DNA from: Mesostigma viride | Taxonomy: Eukaryota; Streptophyta; Mesostigmatophyceae; Mesostigmatales; Mesostigmataceae | DNA: 64,000 bases | Assembly (NCBI GenBank): GCA_009746045.1 | Contig: RPFO01000275.1 | Span: forward strand, 314,308-378,307 | Direction: 5' to 3' | Shown here: one piece after another, positions 33,295 through 46,100 of the stretch | Numbering within the stretch: the stretch's first letter is position 1 | How the letters are laid out: the number at the start of each line of letters is the position of its first letter | The notes under the pieces: generated by a model | What the model saw: only the letters and a program-made list of their open reading frames with translations | The model's database searches: none | What the model was told of the DNA's origin: nothing | Made by a program: the position numbers and the translations under genes

Positions 33295-36200
33295 TCAGGG
33301 CGCCGCCCCAGCCGCCCCGGCACCCGCGTGGTTGCCCGGCTTGAGGGTGGCGTCCCAGTGCCACACGGGGTAGCCCTTGCCGATGCGGCGCAGCTGAGCC
33401 ACATAGTCCGACACTGTCTTGATGGCATCCACCTGGCAATGCGTATGGGTGAGGGCAGTCCACACAGACAGGGAGGGGCAAGGGGTGAGACAGGGGACAT
33501 GGCTACAGTCCGCAGAGGCATGCTCCATGCAGCACACCTGAAGGGGGGGGGGGGGGCGAGCGTTCCTCGGCGGCACACCCAGCAGATGCCCCTACACCGA
33601 CGCCTGGGGCGTATGGCACTAGAACAGCACGCATCCCATGGGGACAGAAAGACGAGCACCGCATCCAACCTCGAACCCGGGTGGCCTGCGTCCAGCCATG
33701 CCCTCGCCTTGACAGACAAACGCTAGCCTTATCTCCACAACAACCAAGTAAGACACCATTCGCCCAATACTGCCCACCAGGTTCCCCAATCGCTAACCAC
33801 CACCACTTTGTGCTAAGTAACGTACCCACCTGGCCCCCAGGAACGTGGCCCCCATGGCCCATGTACTTGCACCTACCAATCGAGGACTACCACTCATAAT
33901 ACCCTGCGTGCGCCACACCCACCTGCTCCCCCAGGAACGTGGCCCCCATGGCCCATGTACTTGCCCCTACCAATCGAGGACTACCACTCATAATACCCTG
34001 CGTGCGCCACACCCACCTGCTCCCCCAGGAACGTGGCCCCCATGGCCCATGTACTTGCCCCTACCAATCGAGGACTACCACTCATAATACCCTGCGTGCG
34101 CCACACCCACCTGCTCCCCCAGGAACGTGGCCTCAATGAAGTCGGCCATCTCCACATCGCCATGCTGGTCCGCAATCTGGCACACCCAACGAGGAGTCAG
34201 CGCCAGGTTGCACAGACAAAGGGCACGGTGAAGCAGGCGGGATCAGCTTTAGGACAGGGCTGGGTCCCAAACCCATGCCCAAACCCATGCCCGAACCCAT
34301 GTGAGCAAAAAAGGCAGACAAGGGCCCAAGGAAATCTTCATTTGCGCAAACAAGCTCACCTGCTGGTCACCTGCCCACCATTCCCTGACCTAGCCACCAT
34401 CGTGGCCCACTACACCTGACACCGGGGCCGCCCGCTGGAGACGATCACATGACATAGGAGCAGAAGAACCAAGGCCTGGATGCCGAGGCATATACGCCGC
34501 AGCCCACAAATCCTCGTCGTCATTACCCCCCCCCCCCCTTCTCACCTGGTGGCACTGCAGCAGCTTCTCGTTGGTGAGCTTCTCCAGCGAGAGGGTCAGC
34601 TCCATGGCTGCACACACACGCCACAACATGCGCACATCACCAAAGGCAACCAGCGCGGGGGCGCAAGCATGGGTCAGCGCGCGGGCAATGAGAGAGCCAC
34701 CTTGCGGACGTGCACGTTCAAAAGCACAGCAGCGGGTTATGCGCACGAGTGCACGCAGGAGGGGGCGGAGGGGGAGGCGGAGACATCGACACTGGGCAGG
34801 CAGCCGCTGTGCTCAAGGTCAGGCCTGGATAAAGAGGGGCATACGACAAGTATTGGGACAAAGACAAGGGCCGGGGCAGCCGCTCATGCGTACTAGTAGC
34901 GAGCAGCCGCTCACGCGCGGGGGGTAGCAGAATGCAGGCTATCCATGGGGGTGGGGGGACAGTTCAACAGACAAGGGGTTCCCATCCATGGATGGATGGG
35001 TGCATGTCGCCTAGACGTATCACAGACAAGCCTCTCCTATTATTAATTAAGAAAAGGCCATTCTAAATTAAGCATATGCATGGGCTACTGCTCCAACCAC
35101 CCCCAAATCCACCCAACCCCACGCCCCGCGGCCCCCAGCACAACGTTTCCAACCCCCTGTGCTACCCTGGGGACGGGGTGGCAACCACCGACGCACCCAG
35201 CACCTTGCTTGCGTACTTTTGCATGTGTGCAGCTGCCTACCGTACCGCGTGTCACCTTTCTCGTGGTGGCACGTGGGTCAACAAACCACCCACGCCGCCT
35301 ACACTCATTACAGCACCTCGCCCTACTCAAGGTGTGGGCTGAGCGCTTGCTTGCTTGCATTCATATGCGTGCGCGCATGTAGGGGGCTTCCTACCGTAGA
35401 GCGCGTCGCCCTTCTCTGGGTGGTCAAACTCCATCTGGGGAAGCATGATGGACTGCAGCTTGACGCGGCCACCGCGCTTGTTCTGCATGGCACACGCACA
35501 AACGAGCACACACAGATTCGCGCGCGATCACGCCCCAGCCCCCGCCCCAGCCCCCCGCCCCCGCGCACGCCCACGCCCACGCAGGCAACCAGGGGGGGCG
35601 GTGCACATCAACGGACGCGACGGTCAGGCATGAAAATGCTGGCAAGGTGTGGAGAGGACGTTGCAGGATGGTGGAGAAACTTGTGTAGGATGATGGAGAA
35701 TGCTCTGGTGAGGAGGCACCGCCGATACCAAGCACATGCCTCCGCCAAGGCATCAACAGCCTCATCTGGCATGGCCATGCTAGCCTCACCCGGCGGGTGC
35801 GGCGGGGCACCCCGCCTGCGTCTTCTGGCAACCATATGATATATATATTCATTGAGAATGATAGATTACACATGATATATATGCATATATGTACGCATGC
35901 TATCAACCGCTGTCACGTGGCTGTCCACCCATGCCTCCCCTGCTGTCCTCCGCTATGTTTCTTCACGGCAGCCAGCTGAGCTCGCAAAACTTATGTCACC
36001 ACCAGGGTACCACTCTGCCCCTACCACCCTACCTCCAGACCGTTTCCGTCACGGCCCATCTTTCCCACTGGGGGTGACAGCATACCTCGGCATACAACCA
36101 ACCCCGCTAGGTGCTACGACCAACCCCGCTAGGTGCTAAGACCAACCCCGCTAGGTGCTACGACCAACCCCGCTAGGTGCTACGACCAACCCCGCTAGGT

Positions 36201-36696
36201 GCTACGACCAACCCCGCTAGGTGCTACCAACCCCGCTAGGTGCTACGACCAACCCCGCTAGGTGCTACGACCAACCCCGCTAGGTGCTACGACCAACCCC
36301 GCTAGGTGCGACGACCAGCCCCGCTAGGTGCTACGACCAACCCCGCTAGGTGCTACCAACCCCGCTAGGTGCTACGACCAACCCCGCTAGGTGCTACGAC
36401 CAACCCCGCTAGGTGCTACCAACCCCGCTAGGTGCTACGGCCAACCCCGCTAGGTGCTACGACCAACCCCGCTAGGTGCTACGACCCACTACCGTATCAT
36501 CTCCCTCACGAATTTCCACTCCCTCATCCCCTCTCTACCCCATGTCCATCCCTACTACCCCATCCCCGCCACCTGGTACTCCCTGTTCTCCCCAAACCGC
36601 CACCCCCCCGGTACTCCCCTTCCCTCTTCAGCCACCCTCACCTGGTACTTTGTCGACAGCTCCCCATGCTCCCTCTCTCTCACACACACACACACA

Positions 36697-36728
<32 letters not shown>

Positions 36729-39453
36729 CCGCGCCCGCGCCCGCGCCCGCGCCCCGCCCCGCCCCCGCCCCCGCCCCCGCCCCGCCCCCGCCCCCGCCCC
36801 GCCCCCGCCCCGCCCCCGCCCCCGCCCGCCCCCCCCCCCGCCCGCCCCCGCCCCCCCCCCGCCCCGCCCCGCCCCGCCCGCCCCGCCCCCGCCCCGCCCC
36901 CGCCCCGCCCCCGCTCCCGCCCCGCCCCCGCCCCGCCCCGCCCCCCCGCCCCCGCCCCCCCCCCGCCCCCGCCCCCGCCCCCGCCCCGCCCGCCCCCGCC
37001 CCCGCCCCGCCCCGCCCCCGCCCCGCCCCGCCCCGCCCCACGCCCCCACACCCACACTATACTTAAGTGACCACACACATGGTAAAACAGTGACCGCCCC
37101 CCCTAACCTGGTACTCCATCAGCAGCTCCGCGTGCTCCCTCTCTTCAGCGCTGCTCTCCTTGAAGTACCTGCGGGCAAGGCAGTGACAGGGGGTGGCGGG
37201 GGGCACACGACACAGGGCACCTGCGGTCAGCACATGCCAGACGACAGGCACGCAGTCAGGGCGAGCGGCGGCGCTGCAGACGGCAGACCGCCCCATTCCG
37301 CGCGTGCGTGTGCGGGGGGGGCTACAAGCGGCCGCACACGCGAACATGTGCGCACAGATAGAGAAACGCGCGAGTGGACGGCTCTTCACAATTACTCAAA
37401 GCGCACGCAAACCACGAGCCAACACAATGATTGTCTTGACGACACCACGCTGGCTGGTGACAACAGGTGGCCCCATGCCCCTCACAGACACGGCGACGTG
37501 CACGCCTTTTAGCCATGACCTGTCGGCCACCACCCACAGGATTTGTGGCCGCCACGGCCCCAGACCACCCAGCATCATCCATCTGGCTGTATACCGCAGC
37601 ACCCCCCACCTTTCCGCACCAAGCAAGTTGCCCCAGCACAGGGCAGGGCAAGGCAAGGCAACCACAGGGACACGGATGCTGGCACCAGTATTGGCAACCC
37701 ACAAACCTGGCTTGCACACGGCCACTTTGGGCACCCACAATCATTGCCAACCACACCCACCGCTGCCCCGAACTTGTGCCTCAGCAAGCGGAGGCAGCTA
37801 TCCCCATCCACACGGCATCACCTAGCACAGCCACAGTGTTCGCTGTACTCTGACGCCACGCACCGCCAAGGTGGGCCCTCCCGCTGCCCATGTGTGCCTG
37901 GACCAGTGCCCCCCAGCAAAGCCCAGGGGCATGCAAGAGGCGCTACTGCTGCCACGCGGACACGACCCAGAACCATCGAGGGCGGCTCCTGACATGCACT
38001 AAGGCAAAAGGAAGACACACCGGAGAAGCGGGCACTCCCTACACCCATCAACGCCCAAATTAACGTGCCCCCATGCCCTCTTGCACAGTGTCCAGGCCAG
38101 CGTATCACCCGTGTGCACGCGACCCCACTTGGGGAACGTCTCGATGACCAGATAGTGTCGGCACCCAGCACTGCATTGAGGTTTTGCCACATGGCTTACT
38201 TGGCAAGCCCCGGCAGTGCCACCGTGTCGCGCGCAAAGTAGCAGTAGAGCGCGTGGTAGATGTACGACACGTTGTACTCCACGCTGGAGGGGACGAAGGA
38301 AGAGGGAGTTCAACAGTGTGTGGGGGGGGAGAGCAAGGGGGTTCCAACAGATGGGGGGGAGGAGCTTAGACTTATGACATTTTCTACTCCAGAGTGTAGG
38401 GAGCGCAGGGGGGGGGGGGGGAAACAACGGAGGAGGGGGAGAAGGAGCAAGGGGCGTCAACAGGTGGAGGTGGGGCAAGAGCATCGTGGGGAAAACCAAG
38501 CGCCGAGAATAGCCACGAGCGAAGATGTCACCAGAAAGCAAAGCACTCAGTCGGTGGAGCATTCAAAAGTCTGCACTCTGCCGTGCACAGAAAAAACGTT
38601 CTGCTACCAGCAGTGGAACTCGTTAATGTCACATCTCTACAGGCACACCCAGTGGCTAGCCATGACGAAAGCCGACGGGTACATGAGCGCGGCTATGCAA
38701 ATGGGCGGGTGTAGTCAGGTGCCGGCGGCCGGAGCAATCAGAATCTGCAGACAGGCTGCAGGGTCACCGACAAGAAAAAAGCGCGCGTCCTGGAGAACCA
38801 CGCGGAAAATCCGGCGGCCATGCCTCTCACCGCGGAACAACAATCCCTGTCGGACAAGTCCGTCATGTAAACTACGGCTGCGGTCCTCATACATGCACCC
38901 GCTAGATTGTAAAAAAAAAATGCCGCAATCTCGATGTGATGACCAATGTATTGCCGTCTTGGCAATACACGCCGAGACGGCTCGGTTACGACACAGCCTA
39001 GAATCGCTGCAGCCAGTCGGAATAAATGTGCGCGGCAGTGGTAACAGACTATTGAGAAGATACATTTGCGGGGTAAATTTAACTCCATGCGAAGTATCTC
39101 TCAACAAGGCTACAACGTGACAATTAAGCCCGTGCGTGCTCTTACTTGATTTGTTCGTTAATAGCCGCCTCGCAGGCTGGGTGATAGCCTTGCCTAGCCA
39201 ACGAAACGTTGGGAGTGGACACTTGAGCAAGATTGCTTTGCACTTCCTGGAATGGCTCGAAAACCACTCCAGTCAATCCAGTCTCGGCCTTGCGAGTCTC
39301 TGCCAAGACACGGAGGCTTTCCTTAGCCTGTGAGCTACGGATAACTGGTGCAGCACGGGAAATAGGCTTTCCCACCAGGAAGGCCTTGCCGGTCATGGGT
39401 GCAGTGCACCGGGCGCCGACAGCTACGGTTGTCATCGTCACAGAGGTTGCCAT
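33295..39453 (-). CDS. FER: Plastid-type ferritin, 7 exons
   Basis: Ferritin assembles into a 24-subunit shell that oxidises Fe(II) and stores iron, in green plants and algae mostly in plastids. Coding exons: 39146-39453, 38200-38283, 37108-37168, 35395-35482, 34546-34607, 34111-34176 and 33295-33432. All introns are GT-AG and phases agree, giving 268 residues without a stop. Residues 1-50 are Ser/Thr/Ala/Arg-rich with few acids, a likely transit peptide. [11 protein letters not shown] begins the plant extension peptide. Ferroxidase residues are present: Glu105 in [11 protein letters not shown] with Tyr112, the EEREHAE motif, and GEQVDAIK. The C-terminal helix reads [19 protein letters not shown] and is followed by an unusual Ala/Gly/Pro tail. 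The gene is divergent from the proteasome beta-5 gene. Introns 3 and 6 hold minisatellites. Confidence 0.96.
33833..34130. repeat. 94-bp tandem repeat that includes the exon 6 splice donor
   Basis: Copies with a 94-bp period start near 33838, 33932, 34026 and 34120. Each contains CTGCTCCCCCAGGAACGTGG, which read on the minus strand is the last coding bases of ferritin exon 6 plus the splice-donor junction (GGGGGAGCAG|GTGGGT). The first copy is altered at the junction. The true exon is the rightmost copy, since only it continues into the ADFIEA coding sequence. Confidence 0.93.
36096..36490. repeat. 22-bp minisatellite in ferritin intron 3
   Basis: About 18 copies of ACCAACCCCGCTAGGTGCTA plus CG; several units lack 'ACG' and are 18-19 bp long. 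Confidence 0.96.
36680..37040. repeat. (CA)n/(CGCA)n followed by CCCCG-rich repeats in ferritin intron 3
   Basis: A short CA and CGCA run (36680-36728) precedes about 310 bp of CCCCGCCCCCG-like text lying 65 bp upstream (plus-strand left) of exon 3. On the coding strand this is G-rich with many G4-G5 runs, so it has G-quadruplex potential. Confidence 0.95.
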
Positions 39454-40199
39454 TTTTCGTTAACTACACAGGGCGAAGCAACGAGAAATCAACTTCGTCG
39501 CAAAAAGCCGATACCTATCGTAATCGGGAAAATGTTACACGCTTCTGCCCGACGCTCGCACAAGGCCGACGTCACTTGCATCGTGGAGGCTTGGTCGGAG
39601 GCATGCATCTGCCGTTTCCCGAAACGGACGGAGGACGGGCAAGCCGTGGATTCCTAATAGACTTGCTCGACAACGGTGCGCTACTCAACTACGGAGTATG
39701 CAAGCAGGACATCTGATATCAACAGAAACTTGACCCATGGTAGCGTGGCTGCCTAGCTCAAGCCCGGTTTGCCTACTGTTGTGTAACGCGTGCCGTTTGC
39801 CTAGTGAGCACACGTATTGCACACGCTTGAACCAGCTCCCTCTGCGCGCGTCATACTTCGGGGCGCGACGCTCCAATACAGTACTGTACAGTACAGACTG
39901 TACTTTGTTCGCGCCATCGCAGGGGGACCCTTGAATGTTAGGAAGACGGACGCGACGCGACATGACACAGGGGGCACAGTGAACACCGACAGCGTCCAGC
40001 TCGTCCTCCATTGACAACTTTGACAAGGGAAATAAAATTGCGCACCGAGAGGACCGCGCAATTTCTCACGCCATTACAGCGTTTGGCTGAATTCGGCGTT
40101 AGTGGTAACTTCGTTGCAGAGACTTACAAGAAATTATGGCCTGTTTCCATTAGGGAATTTGGAGACCTCGCTTGTCAGTGCTTTTTTCTGTACGCGAAG
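39454..40199. promoter_or_regulatory. Shared upstream region of ferritin and proteasome beta-5
   Basis: The two start codons face away from each other across 746 bp, so this region must hold both promoters and 5' UTRs. No TATA box in a clear position was identified. The only striking motif is the GTAC cluster at 39881-39903. An open frame runs upstream of the beta-5 ATG from 40011, but homology stops at 40200. Confidence 0.7.
39881..39903. promoter_or_regulatory. GTAC-rich palindrome
   Basis: GTACTGTACAGTAC is a perfect 14-bp palindrome with GTAC at 39881, 39886 and 39891; a fourth GTAC follows at 39900. In Chlamydomonas, GTAC is the core of copper/hypoxia response elements bound by the SBP-domain regulator CRR1. 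A link to metal control of ferritin is plausible but inferred. Confidence 0.5.
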
Positions 40200-43100
40200 A
40201 TGGCGTTGCAATTGGACGTACCTTCGCTGGGCCCACCATCCACGTTCGTGCGGCGTCATGAGGCCTTGACGGATTTCGCTATGCCACCATCTTTCGAACT
40301 ACCAGATGTACCTGACGTAAGTCTGTGCTGATTTCTGCTCTATTGACTGTTCGTTCTCTTTCCTCGCGATTCAGTGTAGTGGTCTGTTTGCCGTCGAGCA
40401 GCTCATCACAGAACCCAGGCTGCTGGCATGGCCATACCTACGGACTTCTTTTACATCCACTCAACAATGGGGCCATACCTACGGACTTCTTTTACATCCA
40501 CTGAATTATGGGGCCGATTTTCGTGATCTTTGTCGTATTGATAGGAGGATAATTCCACACATGGCAGATGTCGATGTCATCAATTGGTGAATGTTGTGGC
40601 TGGTGGTTGGCTCCGTTTGTCACTCTGCAGCAGTTGCAGCAGTTGACTGTCTAATGGTCCGTCCATGGAAGAATTGAGCAGCACACGGCTAGCATATAAA
40701 GATATTAAAACGAGATGTTTCTCAGTGTTTTGCTGATTCTTGTCAATACTCACCAATTAGCCTCCAGGCTGAAGACACTAGAAGCTTGCAGTAAGGCCGA
40801 CCTGTGCAGGAATTCGCTCGTCTGTTGCTCCCAGCTGATCTTAGGCAGGGCTGGTAGGCTCCTTTGGCCTTGGAATCTAAGTTACACAGGCAAGAATTTG
40901 TGCTCGAGACCTGCCACTGATGGTTACAGTTGCTGGAGGGGCGTGATCCTGTGGTACCTGTACTTGCTGGCCGATTCAAGCAGCCTTTGTTGAGCATGTG
41001 TTTGTTGAGCATGCGCATACTCCATCCAGGGAGACGTGTCTGCAGGCGTGAGAAAGGCAGCGAGCGCGCGGTGGTGTCGATGGAATCGCGGCGGATGCCT
41101 CCCGTCATATGTCACCATCTTTCGTTCACATCCTCACGTCCACGCTATGCATCCACCATCCACCGCCTACCGCGCATGCCAACCTCATTTTCACACTTGG
41201 AGCCGCGAGCCTCTCCTGGGGGACAGCCTTGTGCGCACGCCGTAGCCCTCGCATCCTGCTTCGCGCCCGGACGCTACCAGCCCTCCCTCCTTGCGCCTGA
41301 TGCCCCCAGGTCATCCTTTTGCCCGTGCCCCCCACACACACATACGCCATCCACCACGCTCAGTTGGATAGCTTTGAGCGTGCGGCGATGGCCATGGTGA
41401 AGCCCTGTCACGGCACGACCACGCTGGCCTTCCTCTACCAGCACGGGGTGGTGGTTGCCGCCGACTCGCGCGCCAGCATGGGGTCGTATATTTGTGAGTG
41501 ACAGCACACCCACGCCCACACGCATGTTTGAGTATTGCCCAAGCATGAGGTCATACGACCGTGAGTGGTGATGCTTGTCTTGAAGATCGATATCATGCCT
41601 CTGTGAGTACCTGTCGCACTCACATGCACCTACGTGTGTGAGTGTGATGGGGCTGCGCTGTGATGGGGCCGCGCTGCATCCGTGAGTGCACGGCTGGCGG
41701 CCGCGTGTGCCACCGCCTGCCTGTCACGCCTGTCCAGGCGTTGTTGGGCGCGGGGCAGTGGGTGGGAAGGGAGCTCCCCTTGGCACCTCTCCGCTGCCGC
41801 GTCATCCCCCGCATGGACCCTGTGCCCTGGGCGATAAAACTATCTTTGGGGCCTAGCGGGCGGGGCGGGGCCAGTGCTTTTGTGTCGCCACGCTGGCATG
41901 TGCCCTGGCGCCCTTCCCTGTCGTGGCAGCATGCTTTTGATCCCCGCCGCAGACCCGTCCCACAAGTGCGCCCTTGGCATGCTTGTTCATGACCATTCCC
42001 TAGGACGCACTGGTCACTTGAACTTGCCTGTCACTCAAGCGCACCTTTCCCTCGGACGCACCTTTCCCTAGGACGCACCTTTCCCTCAAAGCACCTTTCC
42101 CTAGAAGGTACCGGCACACCCACATGGCATGCAGCCATGAGGATGCATGAATGCATGCACGCACACTCAGACACGCACGCATGCACGCACACTCAAGACA
42201 CGCACACATGCACGCACGCATGCATGCAGGCGCAGACAATCACAGGCCCTCCTGTACCCATGCAGGGCCATGGCTCCCCTGGGGTCATCCTGCCAAACTC
42301 ATGGTGGTTCGGTACAAGCAAGGTGTGGCACTGCCGCATCCACCCATGTCACACCCATGGTGACCACCCATATCTTAACCCCTCCATCCACCTGTTCGGA
42401 CGGGGTGAATGTGCTCCCCCCTTTCGCGTGCTCCCCCCTACCTAATGCTGCCGGCGGCTCCTGCACATGCGCGGGGGCTGTGGGTGCGCATGATTTATGT
42501 CGGGTGTCGGCGTGGCGCGCCGCCCTGTGTTGTTGTGGGCATGGTCCCCCTCCCTCAGCCTCGCAAACGGTGAAGAAGGTCATCGAGATCAACCCATATC
42601 TCCTGGGCACGATGGCGGGGGGGGCCGCCGACTGCCAGTTCTGGGAACGCAACCTGGGCATGCAGGTAGGTGATGGCGCATGCAGCACAGTAGGCGCTGA
42701 TCCGTTGGCAAGCGGGTGAGTAGGCAACCGTTGGCAAGCGGGTGGGCAGGCAACCGTAGGCAAGCGGGTGGGCAGGCAACCGTAGGCAAGCGGGTGGGCA
42801 GGCAACCGTTGGCAAGCGGGTGGGCAGGCAACTGTTGGCAAGCGGGTGGGCAGGCAACCGTTGGCAAGCGGGTGGGCAGGCAACCGTAGGCAAGCGGGTG
42901 GGCAGGCAACCGTTGGCAAGCGGGTGGGCAGGCAACCGTAGGCAAGCGGGTGGGCAGGCAACCGTTGGCAAGCGGGTGGGCAGGCAACTGTTGGCAAGCG
43001 GGTGGGCAGGCAACCGTTGGCAAGCGGGTGGGCAGGCAACCGTTGGCAAGCGGGTGGGCAGGCAACCGTAGGCAAGCGGGTGGGCAGGCAACCGTTGGCA

Positions 43101-46100
43101 AGCGGGTGGGCAGGCAACCGTAGGCAAGCGGGTGGGCAGGCAACTGTTGGCAAGCGGGTGGGCAGGCAACCGTTGGCAAGCGGGTGGGCAGGCAACCGTT
43201 GGCAAGCGGGTGGGCAGGCAACCGTTGGCAAGCGGGTGGGCAGGCAACCGTTGGCAAGCGGGTGGGCAGGCAACCGTTGGCAAGCGGGTGGGCAGGCAAC
43301 CGTTGGCAAGCGGGTGGGCAGGCAACCGTTGGCAAGCGGGTGGGCAGGCAACCGTTGGCAAGTGGGTGGGCAGGCAACCGTTGGCAAGCGGGTGGGCAGG
43401 CAACCGTAGGCAAGCGGGTGGGCAGGCAACCGTTGGCAAGCGGGTGGGCAGGCAACCGTTGGCAAGCGGGTGGGCAGGCAACCGTAGGCAAGCGGGTGGG
43501 CAGGCAACCGTTGGCAAGCGGGTGGGCAGGCAACCGTTGGCAAGCGGGTGGGCAGGCAACCGTTGGCAAGCGGGTGGGCAGGCAACCGTTGGCAAGCGGG
43601 TGGGCAGGCAACCGTTGGCAAGCGGGTGGGCAGGCAACCGTTGGCAAGCGGGTGGGCAGGCAACCGTAGGCAAGCGGGTGGGCAGGCAACCGTTGGCAAG
43701 CGGGTGGGCAGGCAACCGTTGGCAAGCGGGTGGGCAGGCAACCGTAGGCAAGCGGGTGGGCAGGCAACCGTTGGCAAGCGGGTGGGCAGGCAACCGTTGG
43801 CAAGCGGGTGGGCAGGCAACCGTTGGCAAGCGGGTGGGCAGGCAACCGTTGGCAAGCGGGTGGGCAGGCAACCGTAGGCAAGCGGGTGGGCAGGCAACGG
43901 TTGGCAAGCGGGTGGGCAGGCAACCGTAGGCAAGCGGGTGCATCACGTGTGGGCGCATGGGGGCAGCTGAGTGGCCCATGAGTGTTTTTACCAGCCGCCT
44001 CACGGGATGCCTTTCACGGGTTTTGGGTTGCCATGAAGGGCGTGAAGGACACACGGTTACCATGCACGTGCCCATGCGACTATACCGCTCAGACCCCACC
44101 CGCCCCTGGCAGGTACAGCGGCTCTCTGTGGTGGAATGTTGTTCGGGCGGCTCCGTGGTGGCTCCGTGGTGCAGCTGTGGGTTGGGTGGCGAGGCACATG
44201 TGGCGGGTAGGGCGCCCATGGCATGGTGGTGGCGGGTCTCAGGACGTCTGCCCAGGGCAGCTTGCACGCATCAAATGAATGCCTGCGCTGTCAAGGTAAT
44301 GTTCTGCCGCCACGGGAAGCAACATGGGAAGCCACTGGGAAGGAACGCAATGCCTGAGGAACTCTAGCGCAGAGCAGCTGCTCTCATTGAGCGCTGCCCT
44401 GCGGGCCCCGGCGCAGGAGCCCTGCTCTCGCTGGCATGGTCCCCGCATGAAGGACACGGAGGCTGCTGGTCCTGTGGAGACGCTGTGTTTGTGTGTGTGC
44501 GTGCTGGACCCATGTCCCCCCCCAAAGACCCAACCCCAACCCAAACCCCGCCTCTTCCGTGTCCCTCTTCCGTGCACCTGCGTCATCCCCACATGCATGC
44601 GTCCACTGGGTGACCCTCCCCTCGCTGCGGATGCCCCCGTGCTGATGTGCCCAGATCTAATGCTTGCTTTCCCCTTCCCCTTCCCCTTCCCCTTCCCCTT
44701 CCCCTTCCCCTTCCCCTCCCCCTCCCCCTCCCCCTCCCCTCCCCTCCCCCTCCCCCTCCCCTCCCCTCCCCTCCCCCTCCCCCTCCCCCCCCCCTCCCCC
44801 TCCCCTCCCCCTCCCCCTCCCCCTCCCCTCCCCCTCCCCTCCCCCTCCCCCTCCCCCTCCCCTCCCCCTCCCCCTCCCCCTCCCCTCCCCCCCCCCTCCC
44901 CTCCCCTCCCCTCCCCTCCCCCTCCCCCTCCCCCTCCCCCTCCCCTCCCCTCCCCCTCCCCCTCCCTCCCCTCCCCTCCCCTCCCCCTCCCCTCCCCCTC
45001 CCCTCCCCCTCCCCTCCCCCTCCCCTCCCTCCCCCTCCCCCCCCTCCCCTCCCCCTCCCCTCCCCCTCCCCTCCCCCTCCCCCTCCCCCTCCCCTCCCCT
45101 CCCCCTCCCCCCCCCTCCCCCTCCCCTCCCCCTCCCCCTCCCCTCCCCTCCCCCTCCCCTCTCCCCTCCCCCTCCCCCTCCCCCTCCCCCCCTTCTCCCC
45201 CCAGTGCCGTCTCCATGAGCTGGCGAACAAGAAGCGCATCAGCGTGACGGCAGCCAGCAAGCTGTTGGCCAACACCCTCTTCAGCTACCGCAACATGGGC
45301 CTGTCCATGGTGCGTGCGCGTGGGCATGAGCACATTCGGGCAGTGGGGGCCGTCATGGGGCACCGCTTCTGCACACACCTGCGTACTGGCAAGCCCGCGC
45401 TGGAAAGACTTCTTTGACGTTGTAGCTGCTGCGTATCGTGTGCTGCATATTTCTGCGTGTTGTGTGCTGCCTGTTGCCCCATGGGTTCCACCCTGTGATG
45501 CCTTGCTGCCCAAACGCGCTTGCATACAGATGTGTGTGTCTTGGACCGCGCCAGGTGGAGGTGGAGGTGGAGGTGGAGGTGGAGGTGGAGGTGGAGGTGG
45601 AGGTGGAGGTGGAGGTGGAGGTGGAGGTGGAGGTGGAGGTGGAGGTGGAGGTGGAGGTGGAGGTGGAGGTGGAGGTGGAGGTGGAGGTGGAGGTGGGGGT
45701 GGGGGTGGGGGTGGGGGTGGGGTTGGGGGTGGCGCTGGCGGTGGCGGTGGGGGTGGCGCTGGCGGTGCAGTCGGTGCTGGCAGCGCATGCTAGGCCTAGC
45801 GACAGTGCTACGCCCAGCTACAGTGACTGGTGTGGTTTATGCCCCTGCCCCTGGCAGGGGCAATGGCGTGGCAGCGCTCGAACTTGTGGCAGCGGACACC
45901 AGCCATCAGTGCCTGATGCACACTTTTCTCCCTTTCCCTGCTCCCGCCATTTCTGCTTGCGCACGCCCCCCCCTGCTGCACGGTGTGTTCTTCTTACGGG
46001 GCCTACAGGGTCTCTTACTGTGTTTCTGTGTGCGTGTGTGTGTGCGCTCGCTTGTGTTTGTGTTGGTTTGCCGATGTGCCGCCTGCTCAAGCGTGCTTGT

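Noticed and set aside
40011-40199. N-terminal extension of the proteasome beta-5 ORF to an ATG at 40011
   Set aside because: The frame is open, but the plant beta-5 propeptide pattern starts at MALQLDV (40200); the extension has no counterpart.
42299-44267. Minus-strand ORFs of 444-570 codons (Pro-Ala-His-Pro-Leu-Ala-type repeats)
   Set aside because: They arise from the 26-bp minisatellite inside intron 3 of the proteasome gene; all three frames read the same repeat, and the strand is antisense to the real exons.
44239-45793. Gly/Glu/Arg, Pro/Ser/Leu and poly-Gly ORFs
   Set aside because: CCCCT tract and GGTGGA array in introns 3 and 4; exons 4 and 5 bracket them and splice cleanly.
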